Source: an uncultured Clostridia bacterium
Lineage (GTDB): Bacteria > Bacillota > Clostridia > Christensenellales > UBA1242
Length of the DNA stretch: 64,000 nt
Assembly (NCBI GenBank): GCA_947649575.1
Contig: CANSRZ010000003.1
Location: 99,996-163,995, forward strand
Reading direction: 5' to 3'
Shown one piece after another: positions 34,979 through 45,000 of the stretch (its first letter is position 1; each line of letters begins with the position of its first letter). The translations under genes and the position numbers were made by a program. The notes below the pieces were generated by a model, which made no database searches, was not told the DNA's origin, and saw only the letters and a program-made list of their open reading frames with translations.

Positions 34979-35467
34979 ATGACTATTGATGAAAAACTGA
35001 AAAAGTTAAGAAAAGAGAATAATCTCACGCAAGATGATTTGGCTGAAAAGATTTTTGTCACACGCACAGCAGTTTCAAAATGGGAAACTGGACAAGGCTA
35101 CCCTAGCATTGAAAGTTTAAAACTTTTGGCAAAACTTTTTGAAACATCTATTGACGAACTTGTAAGTGATGAAGATGTTGAAATCAAAATCAAACAAGAA
35201 GAGAAAAAGAGTAAAACCAAAAACATTTTAGGCTGGATAACTTTAGTGATTGCATTTGCACTTTGTGGAGTTGCCTTTGGCGTAAAGCTTTATTGGATGT
35301 TTGCTCTTGCAACAATCTTTGCATTTGCAACTTGCTTTCTTTTCAATTTGCAACTTCGCAGTGAACACAAAACAAGCAAAGCAAAACGTATCACAATGCA
35401 AGTTTTCACATTTATATCAATGTTTATTGCAATCGGCGGATTTATCTGCATTTGCTTAAATGTTTAA
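34979..35467 (+). CDS. XRE-family regulator with C-terminal membrane segments
   Basis: 162 residues. Residues about 4-60 are a Cro/CI-type HTH (KKLRKENNLTQDDLAEKIFV, then TAVSKWETGQGYPSIESL). A Lys/Glu linker follows and then three hydrophobic stretches (about 83-102, 104-122 and 137-157). It is thus a membrane-tethered DNA-binding protein, a layout common in Bacillota, whose signal is often sensed in the membrane. AAAGGAG precedes the start at 34979. It heads a unit with the two genes that follow, with gaps of 9 and 13 bases. The 11-bp repeats upstream may be its own operator. Confidence 0.9.
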   Translation: MTIDEKLKKLRKENNLTQDDLAEKIFVTRTAVSKWETGQGYPSIESLKLLAKLFETSIDELVSDEDVEIKIKQEEKKSKTKNILGWITLVIAFALCGVAFGVKLYWMFALATIFAFATCFLFNLQLRSEHKTSKAKRITMQVFTFISMFIAIGGFICICLNV

Positions 35468-35476
35468 GGAGCTAAT

Positions 35477-36166
35477 ATGAGACGAATTGAAGATAACAAA
35501 GATTATGAAAAAATTTGGAATGATTTTCAACAGCATTTTCATTTTGAACAAAACTTTTGGTTTGTAAAAAAGTTCGAACAAATTTTTGACTTGAACAGGA
35601 AAGATTGTAAAATATTTATGATTGATGATAACAACAAGATTGTATTTGAAGATAAGTATCAATCTGCAATAAATAAGGTTTTAAAAAGCGTTATAAAAGA
35701 AAATATGTATGCAATAGACTGGCAACATGAAATTTTTGAATTTAATCCAAACGAAGATGTTGCTTATAGTCAAACACTTTTTGAAAATGATGATTTTGAC
35801 GGATTTCCTGCATATTATCCAAACGGTGATGATTACTTTTTTGTGACAAAAGATTTCTCACAGGGTATTTTGTGCGTGCCGGGTTTTGGATATACTTATC
35901 CTCTTATGTTTGTTATTGGCAAAAATTTGATTAAAGCATTTGATAACGCAAAAACAAATTTACCTTTAAAAGATTTTGACAAAAAGTCAATGGATGAATA
36001 TGAAGATATGCTGGCATACAAGAATGTTGACAAGTATGCTGAAGAATTAAAAAAGTATCAGCCTAACGCTTCAAAAGAACAACGTCTGCAAATGGCACAA
36101 GATGCAATAAATGACGCTAAACGAAGAAATAAAAACAAAGATAAAAATCGTATAGTGATTTCTTAG
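35477..36166 (+). CDS. Unknown soluble protein in the XRE unit
   Basis: 229 residues; AAGGAG lies seven bases before the ATG at 35477. It is rich in Asp, Asn, Phe and Tyr. A central part reads PAYYPNGDDYFFVTKDFSQG and VPGFGYTYPLMFVIG, suggesting a small alpha/beta fold resembling SMI1/SUFU-type or DUF2716-like proteins, but this is uncertain. The C-terminus is a Lys-rich helix. Spacing shows cotranscription with the XRE gene and the CPCC gene. Confidence 0.75.
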   Translation: MRRIEDNKDYEKIWNDFQQHFHFEQNFWFVKKFEQIFDLNRKDCKIFMIDDNNKIVFEDKYQSAINKVLKSVIKENMYAIDWQHEIFEFNPNEDVAYSQTLFENDDFDGFPAYYPNGDDYFFVTKDFSQGILCVPGFGYTYPLMFVIGKNLIKAFDNAKTNLPLKDFDKKSMDEYEDMLAYKNVDKYAEELKKYQPNASKEQRLQMAQDAINDAKRRNKNKDKNRIVIS

Positions 36167-36179
36167 GAAAGGAGGAAAC

Positions 36180-36713
36180 ATGGAAGATAAAAAATACATT
36201 TGCCCAATTTGCGGATATGATAAACTTGATGAACCACCTTATGGAGAAAATGGAGAACCTTCTTTTGAGATTTGTCCATGCTGTGGATTTGAATATGGAT
36301 ATGATGATTTTGACCAACACTATACTTTTGAAAGTTATAGAGCCAATTGGCTTAAGAAAGGTGCAAAATGGGTTGACAAAGATTTAAAACCAAACGATTG
36401 GGATTTGGAAAAACAATTAACAAATATTGAAAAACTACAATTCAAAGAAAATTATAGTAAAATGTTTTCTATTGTGAGAGAAGAAGTGAATAAACTCGAC
36501 CCAATGGGACTTGCTCCAGGAGAAACTACGCCAATCGATGAATATGATGAAGAAGTGGAAATGATATTAACAAATATTGAAAGTGCAAAAAACTATCAAG
36601 ATTTATCAAAAAACATCAAAGATATTTTTAACGAAATGTTTGATGAAAATTTTGAAGAAAAACTCTTTTATGACTGTGCAAAAAATATCAAAATCAGAAC
36701 TACAAAGATGTAA
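36180..36713 (+). CDS. CPCC cysteine-rich domain fused to a DUF1871-like domain
   Basis: 177 residues; the start has GGAGG. The N-terminal 65 residues are the cysteine-rich CPCC domain: YICPICGYDKLDEPPYGENG, then SFEICPCCGFEYGYDD and YRANWLKKGAKWV, with two Cys-x2-Cys pairs likely to bind zinc. From about residue 95 a DUF1871-like helical domain follows (REEVNKLDPMGLAPGETTPI, then DEYDEEVEMIL). Both domains are common in Bacillota accessory regions and some relatives act as immunity proteins; its role here is unknown. Confidence 0.82.
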   Translation: MEDKKYICPICGYDKLDEPPYGENGEPSFEICPCCGFEYGYDDFDQHYTFESYRANWLKKGAKWVDKDLKPNDWDLEKQLTNIEKLQFKENYSKMFSIVREEVNKLDPMGLAPGETTPIDEYDEEVEMILTNIESAKNYQDLSKNIKDIFNEMFDENFEEKLFYDCAKNIKIRTTKM

Positions 36714-36836
36714 AAATAGCAAGCAGGATAAGGAATAGACTCAAAATTGTGATTGCGATTGCTTGCATTGCCCAAGTATTCGGAATTTTTATGTTTTTAT
36801 TTGTTGTAGAAAACAATAATATTGATTATAGAAAAC
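36714..36836 (+). other. Gap with a possible remnant of a membrane-protein gene
   Basis: One frame, without a start codon, reads RLKIVIAIACIAQVFGIFMF, a strongly hydrophobic stretch, before entering the terminator. It may be the tail of a decayed gene. Confidence 0.3.
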
Positions 36837-36864
36837 AAAAAACGCGAGATTTTCGCGTTTTTTT
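36837..36864. terminator. Bidirectional terminator
   Basis: AACGCGA, loop GATTT, TCGCGTT with A and T runs on either side, between convergent genes ending at 36713 and 36867. Confidence 0.9.
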
Positions 36865-36866
36865 GT

Positions 36867-39800
36867 TTATTTTTTATTGCCAGCATTTTGACGTCTTTTT
36901 TCCTTGCGTAATTGTTTTAGATATTCTTTTTCCTGAGCAATTTGTTGAACTCTGAGGTCAATCATATTTTTTGCCATTTCAAAAGCATTATCATCAACAA
37001 TCTTAAGTTCGGTTTCTTTGACTTTGATTTCAACATCACCATTGCCACTGCGTCTAAGAGCTTTCAAATTCTCATTTTCAAGTTTGAAATATGCAACTGT
37101 CATATTGCGCTTAATCATGAGTTTGATGTATGGCTTATTGCCCTCCCCAACTATCAAATACTTTTTAGACTCTTTGGACGTTGCGTTAGGTTTTTTATCA
37201 GCATACTCTTTAAGCTTTCTAAAATATTGCTTTTGTTTTGTTGGTAAGTTTTCATAAGCCTCATCAAGTTCAAGTTTTGGGCTGCTGTTGATGATGATTG
37301 CACCTTGTGGAAATTCACGATTTTCTTTTGGCTCATCCACAACAGGAGTTGCAACAGTTTGCGGCTCAACATCTTCTACAACCTCAGGTTGAACAACCGC
37401 AACTTGTTCTGGCTGAACACTTTCTGGCTTTGTTTGAGCAAAATCTGATAAATTTTCTTCTAAAATTTCTTGTTGAAATTCGCGTTGACGTTTTTCTCTG
37501 CGTCTATCTTCATAAAGTTCTTCTTGTCTTTCCTCTTCTCTTTTGCGCTCTTCTCTGCGTTCTTCTTCGCGACGATGCTCTTCGCGCAATCTTTCTTCAC
37601 GTAAAGCTTCTTGCCTACGTTCTTCACGTCTACGCTCCTCTTGCATATCTTCATAATGACGTTGTTCTCTAAGTCGCTCTTCTCTTAACTCTTCTTCACG
37701 GCGTTCTTCACGACGACGTTCATCACGAAGCGCTTCTTGCTTACGCTCTTCAATCATTTCTTCCAAACGCATAGCTTCTTTTCTGTATTCTTCTCGCAAA
37801 AGTTCTTCTTTCATTTTAAGTTCGTTCATCATGTGAGAACTCAAATGAGTGTAATACATTCCAGAGTCCATGAACCCTTGATGCAATTTTCTGTCACGTT
37901 CGCGCTGCAACTGTTCAATCATAAAACGAAGTTTGCTTGCCTCAGCACTTTCAACAATAACCTGCTGTGCTTGTGCTGGCACTGCGTTTTGAATTGGAGG
38001 TGGCACAAAATTTGAAGTTGAATTATTTGCAAAGCCATTGTTTGCAAAACCTTGATTATATCCTTGATTTGCAAAGTTTTGATTTGAGTTTGCTGAATTA
38101 AAAGTTGTTTGAGTTTGATTATTGTCTAAATTATCATCTTCAACAACAACCTCTTCTTTAGCCTCTTCGTTTTCTGGCTCTTGCTCTTTTTTATCCTCTT
38201 CCAAAGTCTCTTCGTTTGCATTTTGCTCTTCAGGTTGCTCTTCATCGTCATCTTTTTTTCTTCTCTTAACAATGATAATTATTATGATAAGAATAATCAA
38301 AAGCAACAACGCTCCAAGCCCGACTGCAAACCAAATCCAATTTTTCTTAACAAAATCCCAAACATCAGCAAAGAAATTTGACTTTTTCTCGAAAACAAAT
38401 TCATATTCAAGTTCAGTATTTTCATCAAATTCATAGTGGTCGGCATCAGCAATTTCAACAACCGCTTTATAGCTTTCTCCTTCAATCATTTCTTCAACAG
38501 AAACTTCTGTAAGTTCACCGCTTTCAGCGTCTTCTTTAAAATACTTGATTGTTACAACATCAGAATGCCCACTCTTATCAGGACTGAATACGCCATAACC
38601 TTTATCATTATTCCAACTTCCAGCAACTTTGGCTTTAACAATGCTAAATGTAAAACTATCACAATTTTCATCAATAACGGCAGTGTCAACTTCTTTGCGA
38701 ACAGTTATCACGGCAAGATATGATCCTATTTCTGTTGGAATTTCAGTTGAGCCTTCAGTTGCGCCGTCTTTGAAATATGTAATAATGATATCATCTTGAG
38801 TCAATGAAATAGGATTTTTTACAAAATCTATTTCATATTTTGGCGCTTGACCTGTATATTCATAACTTTCTTTAATTCCCTCACCGTCAAACTTAACTTG
38901 AAGTTGAATAACATATTTATTGCCTCCAACTTCAAACATGCAATTAGGCTCTGTTGGATTTAAAACATAGTTTTCTTGATAAACAGGTTTTAAACTTGCA
39001 ACAATTTTATATGTCTTTAAATTTGTAGCATAGCCGTCAATATCTTCAAGAGAAACTTGAATTTCACTTCCGTCATCAGTTATTTCATAGAAAGTATAAT
39101 CCACCATGTCATTCACACTTAAATCTTCAAAAGGTTTAAGAGACGGAATAATCAATATATTTTCGGCGTCTTCATTTCCAAAATTCCAAGAAGCGACCAA
39201 AACTGCTTTTTCAATAGCCCAAATGCATTCCCAAGCAAATGGATTGTCAACATTGTCAATATATGTTGAACTATCAGATGAAATTGGGTCATAATAATTT
39301 GGATTTGAATTTGAAAATTGAACAATAGTTTTATAATTTTCACCAACAGGAATCATATCTTTGCTGCCAATATAACTTGCTTTCAAGCCGTTTGGCATTG
39401 ACCCTGCAAGTTTAACATTTTGTTTTGTGTCTTTCTTAAAATATCTTTTGTTTGCCTCGCTATAATCCCAAAGCAGATTTGATAAATCATATTTAGCTTT
39501 TTCAATCATGTAAGTCAAAGTATAATGAGCAGTTTGTTCTTCAAAGCCAGGCAAAGATTTTAAATAAACTGTTACAGAATAAGTTCCAAACTTGTTCACG
39601 CTTATATCGCCAACAAAGCCATTTGTTCCTTTAGAAGTGTCAAGTTCCCAGCCGTTTGCAGTCAACAAAGTTTCATTAACACTTATTTCAAATGGGTTTT
39701 CTTGATAAACAAATTTTGCATTGCTTATGTCTTCAATCACTTCGCCATTGCAAAGCCATTGAGGTTCTGCCATAACAACGCTGTTGCCTCTAACAGTAAA

Positions 39801-42077
39801 AGACTGCTTTGCAATTCCGCTTGAAGAAGCAAGTTTATAATTGTTGTTTTGATAAGCTTCGCCAATCATTTCAACACCAATTTCATAACTTCCCGCTTCT
39901 ATAATTGGCATAACAATGATTCTTGTTTTAAAATCATCAGAAAATTCTTTTTCTTGATTAATTCTGTCTTTCTTCTCGGTTGGATTTTTTCTGTCTATAT
40001 AATATATATATAGTTCTGTCCTGTCATTCGGCAAACTGTCGCCTTTAATAGTTATTGTTGGTCTTTCACCAATCTTCCAACTCCATTCATCATAAGATTG
40101 AATGCCAAATTCCAAATTCAAATTACGCTTTAAAATTTCAAATTCAAGGACAAAACTTTCAGTTGTTCCAGTATTTTTCCATTGCTGTTCGTCCTCATCA
40201 AACAAAGCAACTCTTGCTTGATATTTTCCAGCATTTTTTGCTTTTAAAGTGTTGGTTGTTTGGTCATAATCCAAGCCGCTTGTCAAAGGCACAATTCTTA
40301 TCTCGCCATAACTTGCCCCAAAAATTGAAAATTCCAAAATTTCGCCGTTATAAGTTTTCTCAGTCTCATCAATATATGGCCGCGTTATTTGAGTCTTGCC
40401 TTTAACATAACTGGCTGTGTATGCTTTAGTTGTGTCAATAACATAATTGCATTGATTTTCTATTTTTGCAGTTCCAATATAAGAGCCAACTTTGTTTGGC
40501 AAATTTGGATGCACAAAATTATAGCCTTTACCGTCTGAACTTTTGTAATCAAACACGAAAACTGGCGCTCGTCCATTGTCAACCGTGTCACCAATATAAA
40601 TATCAGAAATATTTTTTGCACTTGCCTGCAAATATCCGTCCGAACCTGTTGTGATATTTAAAGCAAGTTTCTTTGGCTCAACAATGATTTTTGCGTTCAT
40701 TTCTCGTAAGCTTGCATCTTTTCCAGCAAAAGCAGTTTTTGAATCAGTCAAAGTCACATTAACAGTGTATTCACCAACATCAATAAGACCGCCAGCACTA
40801 GAGTCATCAAATTCCATAATATTAGAGTCAAACCAATCTGCCACAGCAGAAAGTGATTGCTTTTTGCCAGAATATTCAACAGTAACGTCTTCAACTTCAA
40901 CATTTGTACCAGAATCTCTTTCAGCAGCTGTCAAATTAAGGTGCATAGCTGGACGAACTACAGCATTTGTAAAATTAGACGCCAGACCTGATTGTTGTCC
41001 ATTTCTTGGCAAAAGCGTACAAACAACAGAATAATTGTTCACCGCATCAGCGCGAAGCCATATGTGAGCTGTGGATGAACTGTCAGCAACCTGATTGTTT
41101 GTCACTTTCCAAAGAGTATTTTCAGTAGGGATACCATTAGTTCTTCCAACTTCAGTCAAAGAAGGCAGCCAAATTTTTGAATCTTTCCAGCTGTTCCAAT
41201 AATTGCCAGTATAATTTTTATTTCCACCGCCAGAAATTCCGTTTGTGTGGTTTGGCGTGTCATAATATGCATTGCCCTCTTGCCAATCGGCAGCCGAGCA
41301 AACATCTGGCCAGCTTTCTGAAGCTTGATAGCCAATATTTACAGGAGCTAAAATATAATCTGTCAAACTGCCATTCACGTTTGGCATAGTAAATTTTGCC
41401 CATTCGTTGTCTTCAGAAGGATTAATTTGAGTCAAGTTTGTGCTATCAGTTGCACAATAGCCTCCATTGTTTAAAACAAATGTGTTCATATAGCTTGTGC
41501 CATAAGTGTTTGCAGAAAATTGAGTACCTTTTGTATCACTTGTCCAGTTGTTAAAAGGTGCAATCTTAACTTTGCTTTTTGTTATATTTGCAAGCCAAAT
41601 TGTTGCAACAACGTCACCGCTTTTTGATTTTGTCAACGATGTTACAGTCCAATCATAGCCGCCAAAAGTTAAAACAATATCTTTTCCGCCAGCTTTGGCA
41701 TTCAAAGTTTTTGCGTCAACAATTGGGCCGCCAGTCATAGCGCTTCCGTCTGACAATTTTAAGGTTGAGCTGGAACACCTTACACTTGCTGCAGACACCA
41801 GAGCGTCCACGTCAGCAAGTGTTGCATTGGTTTTTCCAGTCAACGCTTTATAAAGCGCATTTAAATTGTTTGGATTAAATACCTTTGGGCCGTCATCATA
41901 ATTGCTGTTTACAATATCTCCCACATTAACATAAGTGTTTGTGCTTGCAATGTTTGTGGCTTCACTTTGAGAAGAGGCTTTAAGACTTAATGAAATGCAT
42001 GAAAAACCCAAGCCAAGCGACAACACTCCGCACATAAAAGTTAAAATCAAAATTTTAAAATTTTTAAAGATTTTCAT
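36867..42077 (-). CDS. Giant single-pass surface protein 1 with Arg/Glu-rich cytoplasmic helix and conserved tail domain
   Basis: 1736 residues from the ATG at 42077 (GAGG upstream). Order: signal peptide (about 1-30); an N-terminal module with WLPS, EVGR, WLRADA and RPAMHLNL, resembling DUF6273/formylglycine-enzyme-like folds; MBG/Ig-like repeats with 'Y-x-G-x...D-x-G-x-Y'; a juxtamembrane domain; a membrane helix near 1245-1268 followed by KRRKK. Inside the cell come an acidic linker, an Asn/Gln-rich low-complexity stretch, about 110 residues of REERR-type repeats (about 1425-1532) and a basic C-terminal domain (about 1596-1736, from LPTKQKQYFRKL). The REERR array should form a long single alpha-helix. 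Eight bases after its paralogue. Confidence 0.88.
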   Translation of the reverse strand: MKIFKNFKILILTFMCGVLSLGLGFSCISLSLKASSQSEATNIASTNTYVNVGDIVNSNYDDGPKVFNPNNLNALYKALTGKTNATLADVDALVSAASVRCSSSTLKLSDGSAMTGGPIVDAKTLNAKAGGKDIVLTFGGYDWTVTSLTKSKSGDVVATIWLANITKSKVKIAPFNNWTSDTKGTQFSANTYGTSYMNTFVLNNGGYCATDSTNLTQINPSEDNEWAKFTMPNVNGSLTDYILAPVNIGYQASESWPDVCSAADWQEGNAYYDTPNHTNGISGGGNKNYTGNYWNSWKDSKIWLPSLTEVGRTNGIPTENTLWKVTNNQVADSSSTAHIWLRADAVNNYSVVCTLLPRNGQQSGLASNFTNAVVRPAMHLNLTAAERDSGTNVEVEDVTVEYSGKKQSLSAVADWFDSNIMEFDDSSAGGLIDVGEYTVNVTLTDSKTAFAGKDASLREMNAKIIVEPKKLALNITTGSDGYLQASAKNISDIYIGDTVDNGRAPVFVFDYKSSDGKGYNFVHPNLPNKVGSYIGTAKIENQCNYVIDTTKAYTASYVKGKTQITRPYIDETEKTYNGEILEFSIFGASYGEIRIVPLTSGLDYDQTTNTLKAKNAGKYQARVALFDEDEQQWKNTGTTESFVLEFEILKRNLNLEFGIQSYDEWSWKIGERPTITIKGDSLPNDRTELYIYYIDRKNPTEKKDRINQEKEFSDDFKTRIIVMPIIEAGSYEIGVEMIGEAYQNNNYKLASSSGIAKQSFTVRGNSVVMAEPQWLCNGEVIEDISNAKFVYQENPFEISVNETLLTANGWELDTSKGTNGFVGDISVNKFGTYSVTVYLKSLPGFEEQTAHYTLTYMIEKAKYDLSNLLWDYSEANKRYFKKDTKQNVKLAGSMPNGLKASYIGSKDMIPVGENYKTIVQFSNSNPNYYDPISSDSSTYIDNVDNPFAWECIWAIEKAVLVASWNFGNEDAENILIIPSLKPFEDLSVNDMVDYTFYEITDDGSEIQVSLEDIDGYATNLKTYKIVASLKPVYQENYVLNPTEPNCMFEVGGNKYVIQLQVKFDGEGIKESYEYTGQAPKYEIDFVKNPISLTQDDIIITYFKDGATEGSTEIPTEIGSYLAVITVRKEVDTAVIDENCDSFTFSIVKAKVAGSWNNDKGYGVFSPDKSGHSDVVTIKYFKEDAESGELTEVSVEEMIEGESYKAVVEIADADHYEFDENTELEYEFVFEKKSNFFADVWDFVKKNWIWFAVGLGALLLLIILIIIIIIVKRRKKDDDEEQPEEQNANEETLEEDKKEQEPENEEAKEEVVVEDDNLDNNQTQTTFNSANSNQNFANQGYNQGFANNGFANNSTSNFVPPPIQNAVPAQAQQVIVESAEASKLRFMIEQLQRERDRKLHQGFMDSGMYYTHLSSHMMNELKMKEELLREEYRKEAMRLEEMIEERKQEALRDERRREERREEELREERLREQRHYEDMQEERRREERRQEALREERLREEHRREEERREERKREEERQEELYEDRRREKRQREFQQEILEENLSDFAQTKPESVQPEQVAVVQPEVVEDVEPQTVATPVVDEPKENREFPQGAIIINSSPKLELDEAYENLPTKQKQYFRKLKEYADKKPNATSKESKKYLIVGEGNKPYIKLMIKRNMTVAYFKLENENLKALRRSGNGDVEIKVKETELKIVDDNAFEMAKNMIDLRVQQIAQEKEYLKQLRKEKRRQNAGNKK

Positions 42078-42085
42078 GACTAACC

Positions 42086-45000
42086 TCACTTATCTTCACT
42101 ATTCTTTTTGTTTTTTAAATTTCTTATTGTCTTTTCCAACATTTTTTGGTCGGCTTGCTTTCTTTCCTCTCTCAAGTCTTCTTGCTTTCTTTCCTCGCGC
42201 CTGCGCTCTGCACGACGTTCTTCTTCACGCATTTCATCGCGCCTGCGCTCCTCTCTTAAACGCTCTTCATATAAACGTTCTTCTCGAAGCTGCTCTTGTC
42301 TACGCTCTTCGCGCCTGCGTTCCTCGCGAAGTTCTTCTTGTCTGCGCTCTTCGCGGCGACGCTCTTCTCGAAGCATATCTTGTCTTTGTTCCTCACGCCT
42401 ACGCTCTTCTCTGCGTTCCATTCTCAAACGCTCTTCACGCAGTGCTTCCAAACGACGCTCTTCACGCCTAAACTCTTCCATTAATGTCATTTCATGTTTG
42501 CGCAGTTCGCCAACGCCATAATCATGAAGTTCACCTTGACGGAAGTCGAGATTTTGCATATCATCTCTGATTTTCATTTCTTGATTTTGATAAGCATCAA
42601 GCAAAAGCCCAAGCAACTTGTCAACATCGCTACTGCTTACAACATTAGCATCTTGCGTTGGCATCCAAGCGCCATATCTTGGCTGAGCCTGTTCACTTTG
42701 CATTGACGCATTCTGTGGATTTTGCATAGTTGACTGCTGTTGTGGCTGCGCTGAGAACTGCTGTTGAGCAGATTGAGAATTATTGCCATCAAATGCTTGT
42801 CCTTGCATTGGCTGACCATTCATAAAGATATATGTTCCGCCACCGCCAACTGCTGCGCCCATATTGCCCATTGCTGAGCCTGCGCCATTTCCTGCAAATC
42901 TGTTATTTAAATCATTTGCAGAAGCTGTTGATGAATTCAAGTTTGCACTTTCTTGAATTTTATCTGAAACTTTTTCTTCATTCAAGTCTTGTACCTCTTC
43001 TTTATTTTCTTCTTTGTTGTCTTGTTCTTCCTTATTTTCTTGTTCTTCCTTAGTTTCCTCTGTTTCCTCTGATTGCTCTTCAAGCTCTTCCTCTTTCTTC
43101 TTGCGTCTTTTAACAACAACAATAATTATAATAAGAAGAAGCAACAATAATAATGCTCCAAGACCAATTGCAAACCAGAGCCAATGTTTTTTAACAAATT
43201 CCCAAGCTTTTTGGAAGAAGTTTTTGTTTTTCTTATATTCAAATTCTTTTTCGTTTTCAATTTCAACTTCGTCAGTTCCAGAAACCTCATAGTTGTTTGC
43301 ATCTTTCAAAACGATTTCAGCTTTGTATTTTTCGCCCTCAACCATATTGTCAGGACTAACTTCAATTTTATTTCCGTTTTCGTCTAATTTATATTCCCCG
43401 TTTTCATCAACAGCAAAATATTTTGTATCAAACAAATCTTTCTGAGTTTCATCTTCAGGAACAAACACAGGCACATTGTTTTCTTCTATCCATTCGCCAA
43501 CAATTGTTGCCTTAAATATCTGCCATTCAACTTGCAAATCTTCTGTGCTTCCAACTGATTTCAAAATTTTTGTTGGATCAATTTCATTTTCTGGATCTTG
43601 CTCTGTTTCAGGAAGTACCTCTTCTTCTGGAGGTTCTGGCAAAGGCAAGTCATTCCAGTAAGTGTATTCTTTGTAAATCAATGAAATTGTGATTGTGTAA
43701 TAATTGGCATTAGTTCCTGTCAACTCGCCAGAAATTGTCATAAATCTTGCATCATAACCAACAAGGTCACGTTCTGCATTGAAAACAATTTCTTGACCCA
43801 TATAAACATAATCAGTTTTGTTTTCAATCTGAGAAACAAGAGGTCTATCAATGTCACGAGCAATAACTTCAAAAGCAATATCAGTCAAATCGTCAATAGT
43901 TTCGTCGTCCCAAAGCAAGCTGTCTTTGTCAAGCAATTTGATTGTCATGCTTCCTGTGCCCAATGCTTCAACAACATTGTTTTCAGCAATCATCCATTCA
44001 GCTTTAAAATCGTCTGGAAAATATTCAGCATTCAAGCCGTTAAACTTAAACTTCAAAATTGAACCGTCTTCGTTTGCAGTCATTGGCTTAGATACATGTC
44101 TTTTTGTAATCTCAAAAGCCAAGCTTACAGAATCTGTTGTTCCGTCAAGCCAAGTGGCATTTGCATTTTCTTTAAATTTCAAAGTCACAACATAATTGCC
44201 AACATTTTTTTGCGTTAAACTGTCGCAATCAATTGCAAATTCAAGATATTCTTGCAATCTATCCCAATCAACAATTTCAAAAGTTTGTTCTTGATTGTTC
44301 CAAACCAAGCTTGAAGCCAACAGCTCAGGTCTTTCAAGTTCAATATAGTCGCCTGCTGGATTGAGTCCAGTTTTAAAGATATGTTCAAATTCAGTGTCAT
44401 CAGCAAATTCAACATTATCGTTATTTGAAGATAAAACAACTTTATAGTTTGTGTTATATTTAAGTGGATTTGGAGCATCAATGCCATCCAAATCACTTAC
44501 AAAAGTTGAATAATAACCGCTTACATCCAAAGTGTTGTCATGCTCAGCCACAACAATATATTCAGGCAGTTCAAGTCCGCCTTGATCAGTCCAACTTTCA
44601 ACAACAAGCTTAATTTTATGAATAACCAAATTAAAGCGTTTATTTTTAATGTTATAAGAACTGTCAAAAGGAGAATTTTCTACGAAAGAAATTGCAACAA
44701 GATAATTTCCTGCATTTGTTGGAAGTTCGCCGTCTGCCATAGGAATAGAATTCCCACTTTCATCAACAGTATAATATTTAACAACAAAGTTTTCTCTGCC
44801 TAAATCTAAGTCTGGGCAAGTAACAATAACTTCTTGACTTTGACCATTATAAACAGTGCCGTTCTCATCAAAGTTGAGTGTAACTTCAAGCAAATTACGT
44901 CTGTCACCAACCTTGAAAGTCAAATATGCATAGTTTTTGCTTGTGTCATAAATATTTGTGATTTCATACAAATCTGTGACACTTATCAAAGTTGAAAGTT

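Noticed and set aside
42108-42521. Ser/Arg-rich plus-strand open frame opposite the REERR repeats
   Set aside because: It is the antisense of a low-complexity GA-rich coding repeat that lacks stops in several frames; it has no ribosome site.
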